From: Pseudomonas sp. GGS8
Lineage (GTDB): Bacteria > Pseudomonadota > Gammaproteobacteria > Pseudomonadales > Pseudomonadaceae
NCBI RefSeq assembly: GCF_024168645.1
Contig: NZ_JALJWF010000001.1
Location: 124,001 to 188,000, forward strand
DNA: 64,000 bases
Direction of reading: 5' to 3'
Shown: positions 18,944 through 27,506 of the stretch, piece by piece
Layout of the letters: each line of letters starts with the position of its first letter
Position numbering within the stretch: the stretch's first letter is position 1
The notes under the pieces: generated by a model
What the model saw: only the letters and a program-made list of their open reading frames with translations
Told to the model about the DNA's origin: nothing
Database searches by the model: none
Translations under genes and position numbers: made by a program

Positions 18944-19942
18944 TCAAAGCAACCCATCACTCTCCGGCAACTCATACGCTGCCGCGCCCTTGCCCAACGC
19001 ACTTGGCTTGCCCGGCTTGCTCAAGGTCGGCTCCTTCTCCAGGCACTCCACCAGATAGTCGATGAACACCCGTAACTTGGGCGGCAGGTAGCGGGTAGGC
19101 GAATGCAGCAACCAGGCGCCTCCGTGGTAAGACGCCAGAAAGGTCCAGTCCGGCAATACCTGCACAATCAGCCCCTGCTCCAGCGCATAACGGGCGGTGA
19201 AGTACGGCAGGCTACCGATCCCGATGTGTTGCAATACCGCGCCCAATCGCACGCCCGTGTGATTGGCGGCGTAGCGTCCGCGCACGCCGACGGTCACGGC
19301 TTTGCTGCCTTTCTTGAACTTCCAGCGCGCATCGCTCGGGGTTTCGCCCAGATAGATGCAACTGTGATTGAGCAAGTCGTGGGGATGAGTCGGTGTGCCG
19401 TGCTCGGCCAGGTACTGTGGCGTGGCGCAGAGCAAATGGTCGATGGTCAGCAATTGACGCCCCACCAGTCCCGCAGGGGGCCGGTCGGTAATCCGGATGG
19501 CCAAGTCGACGTTGTCGTCGATCAAATCCACCTGGCGGTCCTCGAGCAACAACTCCACATCCACTTTGGGATAACGCCGCAGAAACTCCGGCATATGCGG
19601 ATGAATCACGAATCGCCCCACAGCCTTGGGCACGCTGACGCGCACCAGCCCTTCCGCGTCCTGGGTGAACTGACCGCTGATTTCCATCACCGACTTCGCC
19701 GCGCTGACCATCTCCTGGCAGCGCTTGAACACCTCTTCGCCTCCGTCGCTCAGGCGTAGCTTGCGCGTGGTTCGTTGCAACAAACGCGTGGCGAGCGCCT
19801 TCTCCAGCCGCGAAATGCTGCGACTCACCGCCGAGGGGGAAGACCCCAGCTGACGCGCCGCTTCGGAGAAACTGCCGGTCTCGACAACCTTGACGAAAAT
19901 CGCCATTTCACCGAGCAGCGGCAGAGGTAGATTTATGCTCAC
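18944..19942 (-). CDS. LysR family transcriptional regulator
   Basis: The 332-residue protein has the LysR winged helix-turn-helix at about 10-70 (FSEAARQLGSSPSAVSRSIS) and a substrate-binding-like effector domain (about 95-300) of the CrgA type. It is transcribed divergently from the AlaX/2OG-oxygenase/LysE cassette, with only 90 AT-rich bases between the two starts. LysR proteins commonly regulate the divergent neighbour, so control of that cassette is the natural guess; the inducer would be an amino acid or its derivative. This is inference from position. Confidence 0.93.
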   Translation of the reverse strand: MSINLPLPLLGEMAIFVKVVETGSFSEAARQLGSSPSAVSRSISRLEKALATRLLQRTTRKLRLSDGGEEVFKRCQEMVSAAKSVMEISGQFTQDAEGLVRVSVPKAVGRFVIHPHMPEFLRRYPKVDVELLLEDRQVDLIDDNVDLAIRITDRPPAGLVGRQLLTIDHLLCATPQYLAEHGTPTHPHDLLNHSCIYLGETPSDARWKFKKGSKAVTVGVRGRYAANHTGVRLGAVLQHIGIGSLPYFTARYALEQGLIVQVLPDWTFLASYHGGAWLLHSPTRYLPPKLRVFIDYLVECLEKEPTLSKPGKPSALGKGAAAYELPESDGLL

Positions 19943-19972
19943 AGCGCAACAGTCCTTTGATGGTTGAATGGA

Positions 19973-20001
19973 TTATCACGCAATTACACGGTTCATATAA
20001 T
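19973..20001 (+). promoter_or_regulatory. Candidate sigma-70 promoter of the alaX cassette
   Basis: TTATCA (19973-19978) and a perfect TATAAT (19996-20001) are 17 bases apart, 31 bases before the alaX-like ATG. The spacer lies in the short lysR-alaX intergenic region where a LysR site would be expected. Confidence 0.6.
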
Positions 20002-20032
20002 AAAAATAGAAACTTTAATAAGGGCATGGAAT

Positions 20033-20659
20033 ATGACGCTTCGCCTCTTCTTCCATAGTGATGACCTCAAGGCCAATGTGGAAGTCCTGGATTGCACGCC
20101 CTATGAGAACGAGTTCGCCGTGGTGCTGCGCGCCACACTGTTTCACCCTCAGGGCGGCGGGCAACCCTGTGATACCGGCTGGATCGGCGAAAGCCAGGTG
20201 CTGCGCGTGGTTCAGGAACCGGACCGGATCATCCATTTCGTCGACCACCCGGTAAAACTCGGCATGATCCAGATTCGAGTCGACGAGCAACGCCGCCAGT
20301 TCAATACGCGCATGCATTCGGCGGGACACCTGATTGGTCATTTCGTCCAGGCCCTGGGCTGGATGCCGATCAAGGCTCATCACTGGCCGGATGAAGGACG
20401 TGTGCAATTCAAACCGGGCGATGGCGCACAGGAGGTTGATGCCCAGACGATTCAATACGGCATCAAGCAATGGATCGCCCACGATCTGCCGCGCTTGACG
20501 TCGTTGCGCGAAGGCGCCCGTGAAATCGGTTTCGGTGATCTGCCCGCCTACGGCTGCGGCGGCACCCATGTACGTAGCCTGAAGGATTTGGGCATGGTCA
20601 CGATCGCTTCCCTTTCGCAGAAAAAGGGAACGTTGTCAGTCCACTACCTCGTGGATTGA
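20033..20659 (+). CDS. AlaX-type alanyl-tRNA editing protein
   Basis: The 208-residue protein is a freestanding version of the AlaRS editing domain. It has HPQGGGQPCDTG (about 38-49), the zinc motif HSAGH (H95 and H99) and CGGTH (C175 and H179), all intact. Such proteins hydrolyse mischarged aminoacyl-tRNA, classically Ser- or Gly-tRNA(Ala), in the cytoplasm. The start at 20033 follows a promoter-like TATAAT; upstream in-frame starts cover the promoter region. It is the first gene of a cassette with a 2OG-Fe(II) oxygenase and a LysE exporter, which suggests a specialised role against an amino acid made by that neighbour. Confidence 0.92.
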   Translation: MTLRLFFHSDDLKANVEVLDCTPYENEFAVVLRATLFHPQGGGQPCDTGWIGESQVLRVVQEPDRIIHFVDHPVKLGMIQIRVDEQRRQFNTRMHSAGHLIGHFVQALGWMPIKAHHWPDEGRVQFKPGDGAQEVDAQTIQYGIKQWIAHDLPRLTSLREGAREIGFGDLPAYGCGGTHVRSLKDLGMVTIASLSQKKGTLSVHYLVD

Positions 20660-20750
20660 GCCTTTGGGCGATATCGCCCCCGTCATCGCCTGACGCCGGG
20701 GAGCCTGCGTTCGCGGGCTCTGTTGACTATCTGATAGATGGACCTAAGAC

Positions 20751-21524
20751 ATGATGATGCTTGACGTCGAGCGTCTCGATGAGACGTGCATACAAAAACT
20801 GGCCAACGAAGAAGTCCTCGCCGTCCGCGTCAGAGGCTTGTTGCCGCCGCCACTGGCGATTCAGATCGGCGACAAGATCCTCGCCCCTGGCTTTGAAGGC
20901 TACATCAACGCACCGAGCATCGGCCGCATCGGTATGGCGTTCTACGAAGCGGAAAACCAGCCACTGCTGATCGAAGACTATTTCGAGCGCGCCACCAGCA
21001 ACATCGCCGAATTGCGCAGCCGTTGTGCGCCCTACTCCTCGCCTGTCGACACCCTACGCTGCATGCTCGACGAGTCCTGGCCAGCGGGCGCGCACCTGGA
21101 GAATCTCTATGGCCGCAAGATGTATGTGGGGCTATCGCGCGTGGTCAAACCCGGGGTGTGCTTCCTCGCGCATCACGACATTTTCGCCAAGGACGCCCCG
21201 GATAGCTTCCAGGCCAGAAGCCTGGAAGCGCAGTTCGCCTGCAATGTTTACCTGAACATGCCGACCGAGGGCGGCGCATTGCAGATGTGGGACCACGACA
21301 TTTCCCCGGACCAGTTCGACGAGATGCGTGGCGACAGTTACGGCATCGATCCGGCCTTGCTCGGCCCTCCGACCCTGGAGATTCGCCCTGAACCGGGTGA
21401 TTTCATCATGTTCAATTCACGCCGCATGCACTCGGTGACGCCGGGTGTGGACGATCCGCGATTGAGCCTTTCTTTCTTTGTCGGCTATCGCGGCAATGCT
21501 TCCCCCCTGACTTTCTGGAGTTGA
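20751..21524 (+). CDS. 2OG-Fe(II) oxygenase, probable amino acid hydroxylase
   Basis: The 257-residue protein has a 2-oxoglutarate/Fe(II) oxygenase core. The metal site reads HxD as H141-H142-D143 (FLAHHDIF), with the distal H227 (RRMHSV) and R237 ten residues later to bind 2-oxoglutarate. The aspartate is present, so it should hydroxylate (or desaturate) rather than halogenate, since radical halogenases such as BesD replace it with Gly or Ala. Size and single-domain form fit enzymes acting on free amino acids. It is followed after one base by a LysE exporter gene. The substrate is unknown. Confidence 0.82.
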   Translation: MMMLDVERLDETCIQKLANEEVLAVRVRGLLPPPLAIQIGDKILAPGFEGYINAPSIGRIGMAFYEAENQPLLIEDYFERATSNIAELRSRCAPYSSPVDTLRCMLDESWPAGAHLENLYGRKMYVGLSRVVKPGVCFLAHHDIFAKDAPDSFQARSLEAQFACNVYLNMPTEGGALQMWDHDISPDQFDEMRGDSYGIDPALLGPPTLEIRPEPGDFIMFNSRRMHSVTPGVDDPRLSLSFFVGYRGNASPLTFWS

Positions 21525-21525
21525 G

Positions 21526-22164
21526 ATGTTTTCGAATTACCTGGGCGAGTTTCTGGCGCTGGCAACCATCCACTTTCTGGCCGTGGTCGCCCCAGGGCCG
21601 GACTTCGCCGTGACCATCCGCCAAAGCGTGCGTTTCGGGCGTTTAGTGGGCATCTGCACGGCGCTGGGCATCGGCGCGGGTATTTCCGTGCATGTGCTGT
21701 ACACCTTGCTCGGCGTCGGCGCGTTGATGCACACCACGCCTTGGCTACTGACGGTGGCCAAGGTGATCGGGGGGGCCTACATTTTGTACCTCGGTGTGAG
21801 TCTGTTGCGCAGCAAACCCAAAGCGGCGCTTGAAGGCGACAACGCTGCGGCAGCCTCAACTGAGCAGCAGCCCCTGTTCAAGGCCTTCAGCACGGGGTTT
21901 CTGACCAACGCCACCAACCCCAAGGCTACGTTGTTCTTTCTGGCGATCTTCACCACCATCATCAGCGCCTCGACACCGCTGCAGATACAGGCGCTGTACG
22001 GGTTGTGGATGTGTTTCGTGAACGCCTTGTGGTTCGTGATCGTGGCCCTGTTCTTTTCCAGCGCCCGGGTGCGACTGCTGTTCATGCGCATGGGGCACTG
22101 GTTCGAAAGAACCATGGGGGTGATCCTTATTCTTTTCGCCGGACGCTTGATTCTGTCCATGTAA
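21526..22164 (+). CDS. LysE/RhtB family amino acid exporter
   Basis: The 212-residue inner-membrane protein has six predicted membrane segments and the LysE/RhtB opening, with VVAPGPDFAVTIRQS near residue 22. FSTGFLTNATNPKATLFF near 124 is the second conserved block. Members export amino acids such as lysine, homoserine, threonine or related compounds using proton motive force. The start codon follows the oxygenase stop by a single base, so the two are translationally linked and the exporter probably removes the oxygenase product. Confidence 0.92.
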   Translation: MFSNYLGEFLALATIHFLAVVAPGPDFAVTIRQSVRFGRLVGICTALGIGAGISVHVLYTLLGVGALMHTTPWLLTVAKVIGGAYILYLGVSLLRSKPKAALEGDNAAAASTEQQPLFKAFSTGFLTNATNPKATLFFLAIFTTIISASTPLQIQALYGLWMCFVNALWFVIVALFFSSARVRLLFMRMGHWFERTMGVILILFAGRLILSM

Positions 22165-22735
22165 GTCATGCCGCCTTAGTCGCCTCGTCGAACCGCATTA
22201 TTTGCTGCTCCAACGCCAGCAACATGGCTATCTGCGCACTCTCCCCTGAAAGTTTTGTTTTAAATCATGGCGCTTTGCTTTGTTTGAACTACCTTCAAAC
22301 AAGAAGAAGTCATAACGGTTTGAATATTGACGTTAGGTTCAGAGATCAGATAGCGAATTGGCAAAAGGAGTTACCTCACTATGATCCTGACAGGCGTTTT
22401 CCGGCGCAGAGCTGTGATTGCCGGTTGCTTTTTAGGGGAGTCAGGTTGGCGGGCAGTGCCGCCTATAACCGCAATGGTTGTCGAGCCTGAGCCTATCGCT
22501 CGGGTCGACAGCCCAGGTATCTGGATCACTAAAAGCCGTTTTTGAAGGTCGCTCGCTGTTCATTCGGATCAGCGTATCGCACCTGCTTGCGTGTAGCACC
22601 AAGGAATATTGCCGGGGGCATTAATCGTTAGTGGTAAGTGCTCTGGCGAGGTTGAGGGTCGATCCAGGCCCCTTGTAGTGATCCGAGGCAACTTGGTTTG
22701 CCTTGTAGATGGCCTATTCAGCGAGGATGCACTTA
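22165..22735. other. 571-base region without a firm gene
   Basis: Between lysE and rcpA no established gene is visible. It holds a 7-bp inverted repeat GTTTGAA/TTCAAAC (22282-22300), a short plus-strand reading frame with a good ribosome-binding site (22381-22545, listed separately), and a minus-strand open stretch of about 32 codons ending near 22168 that could be a gene remnant. The rcpA promoter must lie here but I cannot place it. Confidence 0.5.
22381..22545 (+). CDS. Possible 54-residue small ORF
   Basis: An ATG with AAGGAG about ten bases upstream opens 54 codons (starting MILTGVFRRRAVIAG, ending TKSRF). The first 20 residues are basic then hydrophobic, like a weak signal or membrane segment. 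I do not recognise it, and codon use is less biased than in neighbouring genes. It could be a small leader gene for the tad arm or a chance frame. Confidence 0.3.
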   Translation: MILTGVFRRRAVIAGCFLGESGWRAVPPITAMVVEPEPIARVDSPGIWITKSRF

Positions 22736-23965
22736 ATGAGCTATCGTACCGTGCCCGCTTTCAAGCGAATTATCCATGGCCTGTTCTGGATGGGCCTCAG
22801 CGTGGACGCGGCTCAGGCCGCGGCGGCCAATTGTTCGCAGATGGACAATATGCCGACAACGTTCGAGGTCGGTCAGGGGCTTCAGAGTGAGCTGCGCACA
22901 CCGGTCCCGGTGACGCAACTGGCCGTGGGTGACCCGAAAATTGCCGATGTGCAACCCAGCGGCAACAATCCCAGCGCCTTCATACTCACTGGTCTGACAC
23001 CGGGAGCCACTAGCCTGATGGTCTGGACCGGCTGTTCGAAAACGCCGCGCCAAAGCATGGTGTTCGTCAAGGGCCGGGCCACCTCGGCGCTGACCAGCGT
23101 GTCGACCGGACCTACCGAAGACCCGCTGCTGCCAAGCCAGGTGCAAACCGATATTCGCTTCGTTGAAGTCAGCCGGACCAAACTCAAGGAAGCCTCAGCG
23201 TCCATTTTCGGCACCCGCGGCAACTTCCTGTTCGGCTCGCCGAGAACCTTGCCCACCATTGGCGGCGTCGTCACGCCGTCGGTGCCGGTGGACAACGGCA
23301 TGTTCAACCTCAACTTTGCTACCGGTAATACCCTGGTGGCGATCAACGCGCTGGAAGGCAGCGGTTTCGCCTATACCCTGGCGCGGCCAAGCCTGGTGGC
23401 GCTCAGCGGGCAGAGTGCGAGCTTCCTGGCCGGCGGTGAAGTACCGATTCCGGTGCCCAGCTCAGGCAGCGATAACATCTCCATCGAGTACAAGGAATTC
23501 GGTATCCGCCTGACCCTGACGCCGACCATTGTCGGGAAAAACCGTATCGCCCTGAAGGTGGCACCGGAAGTCAGTGAACTGGACTTCACCAACGCCGTGA
23601 GCATCGCCGGCACGATCGTTCCGGCGCTGACCATACGCCGTACCGACACCAGCATCTCCCTGGCCGACGGCGAAAGCTTCGTCATCAGCGGCCTGATCAG
23701 CACCCGCAACAATTCCCAGGTGAACAAATTCCCGGGGCTGGGCGATATCCCGATTCTGGGTGCGTTCTTCCGCGACAACTCCGTCAACCGTGAAGAGCGC
23801 GAACTGCTGATGATCGTCACCCCGCATCTGGTCCAGCCTCTGGCGGCCAATGCACAACTGCCGTCGTTGCCTGGCGAACAGCTGCGCAATTACGACCCGA
23901 ACTTCTACCGCATGTTCTTCCTCGAAAATGGTGATTTCGACAGTAAGACCGGGCTCTCGCAATGA
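22736..23965 (+). CDS. rcpA: Tad pilus outer-membrane secretin
   Basis: RcpA/CpaC forms the outer-membrane channel for the Flp pilus. The start at 22736 (GAGG about ten bases upstream) gives 409 residues with a signal peptide ending at DAAQA. An N-terminal pilus-assembly domain (about 30-110) is followed by a short secretin core (about 170-385) with VPVPSSG-like beta segments, LADGESFVISGLI and FPGLGDIPILGAFF, the conserved secretin gate block. It leads a plus-strand arm with tadD and a DUF3613 gene; in many tad loci it is in one operon with rcpC and the ATPases, but here it is separate. Confidence 0.93.
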   Translation: MSYRTVPAFKRIIHGLFWMGLSVDAAQAAAANCSQMDNMPTTFEVGQGLQSELRTPVPVTQLAVGDPKIADVQPSGNNPSAFILTGLTPGATSLMVWTGCSKTPRQSMVFVKGRATSALTSVSTGPTEDPLLPSQVQTDIRFVEVSRTKLKEASASIFGTRGNFLFGSPRTLPTIGGVVTPSVPVDNGMFNLNFATGNTLVAINALEGSGFAYTLARPSLVALSGQSASFLAGGEVPIPVPSSGSDNISIEYKEFGIRLTLTPTIVGKNRIALKVAPEVSELDFTNAVSIAGTIVPALTIRRTDTSISLADGESFVISGLISTRNNSQVNKFPGLGDIPILGAFFRDNSVNREERELLMIVTPHLVQPLAANAQLPSLPGEQLRNYDPNFYRMFFLENGDFDSKTGLSQ

Positions 23966-24075
23966 ACCGGAGCCGGGCTTTCGCCCTCACTCTTAACGGT
24001 GACCTTGAGCGCTTGGCGGGCCAGCTGTATTGCCATTGGCCAGGCGTTCAACGTGTTGTAGCCAGAGGACACTCG

Positions 24076-24789
24076 ATGAAAGCAGTCATTGCAATAACGG
24101 CGACATTGATGCTCGCAGGTTGTGCCACCAACGGTATTGTTTCGCGACCGGGCAGTTGCGCCAAACCCGCTTCGGAGCAAGAGTTGGCCCTGAACCTGGC
24201 CGACAACATGGCCAACGAAGGCCGTTTGTATGCCAGCCTGGCGAACCTGGAAGGTTTGCCCGATGACCTGGTCCAGGTTCGTCTGCGCAAGGCCCGGGTG
24301 CTGCGCTTGATGGGGCGTAAAGATGCGGAGCCGTTGTATCAAAGCCTGCTCGGCACCTGTCTGGCCGCTGAAGGGGAACATGGCCTGGGCCAGTTGGCCG
24401 CGGCCAAAAATGATAACGCCAGCGCTACCACTCACCTTGAACGAGCGGTGAAGATGGCCCCCACCGACGACAAGATGCGCAATGACCTGGGGGTCGTCTA
24501 CCTCAATCAGCGACGGATCCCTGAAGCACGCTTCGAGTTCATGACGGCCATGGAGCTCAAGCAGGCGGATTCACTGGCGGCACTCAACATGGTGACGCTG
24601 CTGATCTATCAGGATAACTGGAAGGCGGCTGCCGAACTCGCGAACCGCGCCAGCTTGAGTCCCCAACAAGTCGCAGAGGCGCAAACCCGCGCGGAAAAAC
24701 TCAAGGCCTCCGCTAAAAAAGCGGTGGCTTCCGAGGGGAATCGCAAGGCTGAGGTAGCCGATGCCTCACCCAGTGCTGCGATCAAGTAG
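24076..24789 (+). CDS. tadD: TadD-like TPR lipoprotein
   Basis: The ATG at 24076 follows AGAGGA and gives 237 residues with a lipoprotein signal (ITATLMLAGC, lipobox cysteine near residue 16), so the protein is anchored in a membrane facing the periplasm. Tetratricopeptide-like repeats lie at about 115-200 (THLERAVKMAPTDDKMRNDL). TadD is thought to act as a pilotin or assembly factor for the RcpA secretin. The C-terminal 40 residues are Ala/Lys/Glu rich and probably disordered. Confidence 0.88.
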   Translation: MKAVIAITATLMLAGCATNGIVSRPGSCAKPASEQELALNLADNMANEGRLYASLANLEGLPDDLVQVRLRKARVLRLMGRKDAEPLYQSLLGTCLAAEGEHGLGQLAAAKNDNASATTHLERAVKMAPTDDKMRNDLGVVYLNQRRIPEARFEFMTAMELKQADSLAALNMVTLLIYQDNWKAAAELANRASLSPQQVAEAQTRAEKLKASAKKAVASEGNRKAEVADASPSAAIK

Positions 24790-24807
24790 AACGTACGAGG
24801 AGTCGAG

Positions 24808-25080
24808 ATGAATACCAAAAGGCTGTTGATTGTGTGCATGGCTTGCCTGTCCACCAGTGCCTGGGCCATTGAGCCGGGTCCCTCCTCGGCGCCACAAAAA
24901 GGCACCGAGCAGTGGATGCAGCTACAGATTCGGGGTGTGGTTGCCTCCCCTTTTCGGCAAACTGCATCGGCCACTGAGCGTGACCTGGCCTTCCAGCGCT
25001 GGCTGAACAGCTTCACCTACCCGATCCCGATGTTCTTTGAGCAGAAGGCTGGGGGGAAAATGACCAGCAGCAGTAACTGA
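24808..25080 (+). CDS. DUF3613 domain tad-associated protein
   Basis: The 90-residue protein has a cleavable signal peptide (residues 1-20, ending SAWA) and the short DUF3613 pattern GTEQWMQLQ ... ERDLAFQRWLNSFTYPIP. The ribosome-binding site is GAGG. Small exported proteins of this type are found at the end of tad secretin operons in pseudomonads and relatives. The function is unknown; a periplasmic accessory role in pilus assembly is inferred from position. Confidence 0.8.
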   Translation: MNTKRLLIVCMACLSTSAWAIEPGPSSAPQKGTEQWMQLQIRGVVASPFRQTASATERDLAFQRWLNSFTYPIPMFFEQKAGGKMTSSSN

Positions 25081-25102
25081 GGCGCGTCAATGGACGATCA
25101 AC

Positions 25103-25145
25103 CTCTGGCGTAGTCCAGAGTAGCCTGGCTAATAAAGCCAGGCTT
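25103..25145 (+). terminator. Two tandem hairpins after the rcpA arm
   Basis: CTCTGG/CCAGAG (25103-25120) is followed directly by AGCCTGGCT/AGCCAGGCT (25122-25144) with an AATAA loop. The T run after them is weak, so this may slow or partly stop transcription from the rcpA-tadD arm. Confidence 0.5.
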
Positions 25146-25216
25146 AATCACGTCTGCAGGAAAGTATTGGCGTCTACACATCCTTCAGTTCTGAGCGAAT
25201 CCCCCTGGTAGGAACG

Positions 25217-25327
25217 TAATACGGTTCACTTAAGCATTGCAGCCACGACGCGTTCTTTGTAGCAGCTGCCGAACGCAGGCTTCGCCAGCTGCTACAGATC
25301 GCATGACGGCTTAAGTGAACAGCATTA
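25217..25327. mobile_element. MITE-like element with terminal inverted repeats
   Basis: TAATacgGTTCACTTAAGC at the left (25217-25235) and its imperfect complement at the right (25309-25327; 16 of 19 match, 12 contiguous) enclose about 110 bases. Inside is a separate perfect palindrome GTAGCAGCTG/CAGCTGCTAC (25259-25295). No coding sequence is present. It looks like a non-autonomous insertion between the two tad arms. Confidence 0.5.
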
Positions 25328-25330
25328 CTT

Positions 25331-25437
25331 GTAGGAGCGAGCGGTGCGGCGATCCGACTTGCCCGCGAAGAGGCGGTCATATCCGCCATCCAGGGTGGCA
25401 GAAAGATCGCTTTCGCGGGCAAGCCTCGCTCCTACGG
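25331..25437. repeat. REP doublet with an expanded left unit
   Basis: REP units at 25331-25370 and 25412-25437 are inverted. The right unit is a normal tcgcgggcaagcctcgctcc form; the left unit has about 16 extra bases (cggtgcggcgatccga) in the middle of the core. Confidence 0.75.
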
Positions 25438-25480
25438 GAGATGTGTGAATCTTGGGAGGGGAAGTACAAGTAAAGGCTCG

Positions 25481-25518
25481 GGTGGAGGCCATCGTGCCCG
25501 ACAGCCTCCACCGTTTTT
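25481..25518 (+). terminator. Terminator between the converging tad arms
   Basis: The stem GGTGGAGGC (25481-25489) with GCCTCCACC (25504-25512) is followed by five T on the plus strand. It should stop plus-strand transcripts before they run into tadC. Confidence 0.7.
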
Positions 25519-25521
25519 GGC

Positions 25522-26490
25522 TTACATATTTCCGAATGCTTTCATTACCCCAATCATGGCCGGGCCGATGGCGACCAGAAAGAAGCTCGGCCACAGGCAG
25601 AAAATCAGCGGGAATATCAGCTTGGTGCCGATTTTCGCCCCCGCCTCTTCGGCGGCCTGCGTACGCCGATCGCGGAATTCATCGGCATAGATGCGCAGGG
25701 TGTCGGCCACGCTGGTACCAAAGCGAATACTCTGCGCCAACAGGCTGACCAATCCTTGCAGGTCCTCCAGACCGGTGCGTAAGGCCAGTTGTTTGAGCGC
25801 CTCGGTACTGGTGATGCCCGCGCGAATCTGCGCATTGACCAGGGCCAGCTCTTCAGCCAGTTCAACATGACTGACCGACATCTCTTCAGCCACCCGTTCA
25901 ATGGTCGTGGGCAGGGACAGGCCTGACTCCACGCAGACCACCATCAGATCCAGCGCATCTGGAAACGCGACACGCAGCCGGTTTTGACGCGCCTGCTTAC
26001 GCTTGGAGACATACAGCGCTGGCAGCAACCATCCGATACCGGCCACCATGACCACCAACAACAGCCCCACAGCCAGGGAAACCTTGGGAATCAGTGGCAA
26101 CAGCAGCAACGCAAGGCCGACCATCAACAGCGGTAACATCAAGCGCACCGCCCAGTACATCTGCACCGCCGAAGAGGAGCGGTACCCCGCATGCGTCAAC
26201 AGAGTCTGGGTAGCTGACGTCTGGGCCGACTCAGCCGAGGCAAAGCGCTGGCCGACCCGCTCCAGCAACAGCTGCAGGTTACTCGGCGCTTCCTGCCCTG
26301 CCGTATTGCCCAAATGACCCCGCTTGATCAGCGCCAGACGACGCTGTACCGGGTCCTGGAGACCCAGCATCAGCAACATCAAGGCGACGACCGCAAGCAC
26401 CGTACTCAAACCTATCGCGCCAAGGAACAACAGGCGCGCCACTTCCTCGTTCCCCGTGACCCGATTGAACAACCCGAGTAAAAAGTCCAT
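25522..26490 (-). CDS. tadC: Tad pilus inner-membrane protein TadC
   Basis: The 322-residue protein is a type II secretion system F family platform protein. Hydrophobic segments lie at about 22-45, 110-150 and near the C-terminus, with the GspF-type helical domain between (DALDLMVVCVESGLSLP and LRIYADEFRDRRTQAAEE). TadC and TadB are paired half-size GspF proteins that together form the inner-membrane platform on which the TadA ATPase works. It is the last gene of the minus-strand tad arm, 29 bases downstream of tadB. Confidence 0.93.
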   Translation of the reverse strand: MDFLLGLFNRVTGNEEVARLLFLGAIGLSTVLAVVALMLLMLGLQDPVQRRLALIKRGHLGNTAGQEAPSNLQLLLERVGQRFASAESAQTSATQTLLTHAGYRSSSAVQMYWAVRLMLPLLMVGLALLLLPLIPKVSLAVGLLLVVMVAGIGWLLPALYVSKRKQARQNRLRVAFPDALDLMVVCVESGLSLPTTIERVAEEMSVSHVELAEELALVNAQIRAGITSTEALKQLALRTGLEDLQGLVSLLAQSIRFGTSVADTLRIYADEFRDRRTQAAEEAGAKIGTKLIFPLIFCLWPSFFLVAIGPAMIGVMKAFGNM

Positions 26491-26519
26491 GACCTGTACC
26501 TCCCGGTAGCGAATATCGC

Positions 26520-27506
26520 TTAAACCTGAATCCGGATAATTTTTCGTATCCAGAAAATCCCGATCAACATGGCGCAGAAAGCCCCGATGATCAGCTTGTG
26601 GCCTATTGGGTCATTGAGCAGCACAGGCATATAGCTGGGGCTTGTGAGCACGATTGCAACGGCCAGCACAAAGGGAATCGCCACCAGCACCCAGGCCGAC
26701 ATGCGCCCTTCCGCCGAGAGGGTTTTGATCTTGCGCTGAAAGCGGAAGCGCCCGCGGATCAGCCGACTCAAACGCTCCAGCACTTCAGTCAGATTACCGC
26801 CGGTCTCGCGGTGGATGAGGATCGAAGTCACCAGCATCATCACCGTCATGCTGGGCATGCGCTCCAGCAGGCCGAGCATGGCCCGGCGAACATCGTTGCC
26901 ATAGTTGATGTCGGCAAAGGTCAGGCCGAATTCATGAGCGACCGGCCCCTTGTGCTCCTCGGCGACCAGACGCAGGGTTTCGTTGAACGGGTGCCCGGCG
27001 CGCAAGGCCCGGCACATGGCATCCAGCGCATCCGGCAAGCCTTCCTCAAATTCAGAGAAACGTTTGCTACGGTCACGAGAAATTTTCAGCAGCGGCAACC
27101 AGAACACCCCGAAGCCCGCCAGCAACGCCATCCACCAGACGGTCACGACCATCCAGATCGAGATGCCCGCACAGGCACCCAGGAACAACCCGAGCAAGAT
27201 CACTCGATAAGCACGGTATTCATGGCCGGCCTGCTCGATCATCTGTGTCAGGTTCGCCATGAAGGGCAACTGCTCGAGCATCGCCTCCAGTGGCGACAAG
27301 CGCGTCAGGTATTTCTGCCGCAACACCGTCTGCATGTTGGGCAAATTGTTGGCTTTCTCCAGTACGTGCAAACGGCCGCGGATACGCTTGCGCATCTTGC
27401 CGGCTTCACCGAACACCGGCACCACCACGCCCTGGGACAAGAGAAACACGGCGATAAACACCATGCCCAGGAACATCACAATGAATTCAGCGGGAATATG
27501 ACTCAT
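26520..27506 (-). CDS. tadB: Tad pilus inner-membrane protein TadB
   Basis: The start at MSHIPAEF (27506) overlaps the tadA stop and gives 328 residues; a longer in-frame start reaches into tadA. It has an N-terminal membrane segment (about 8-28), two more near 100-140, a GspF domain (about 160-290) with [20 protein letters not shown] and [20 protein letters not shown], and a C-terminal membrane pair. It partners TadC. Confidence 0.93.
   Translation of the reverse strand: MSHIPAEFIVMFLGMVFIAVFLLSQGVVVPVFGEAGKMRKRIRGRLHVLEKANNLPNMQTVLRQKYLTRLSPLEAMLEQLPFMANLTQMIEQAGHEYRAYRVILLGLFLGACAGISIWMVVTVWWMALLAGFGVFWLPLLKISRDRSKRFSEFEEGLPDALDAMCRALRAGHPFNETLRLVAEEHKGPVAHEFGLTFADINYGNDVRRAMLGLLERMPSMTVMMLVTSILIHRETGGNLTEVLERLSRLIRGRFRFQRKIKTLSAEGRMSAWVLVAIPFVLAVAIVLTSPSYMPVLLNDPIGHKLIIGAFCAMLIGIFWIRKIIRIQV

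Noticed and set aside
20751..21524. Reading the 2OG oxygenase as a BesD-type radical halogenase
   Set aside because: The metal-binding aspartate (D143) is present; halogenases lack it to make room for chloride.
25331..25437. Possible CRISPR-like repeats among the REP units
   Set aside because: Units are inverted pairs, not direct repeats with unique spacers, and no cas genes are present.
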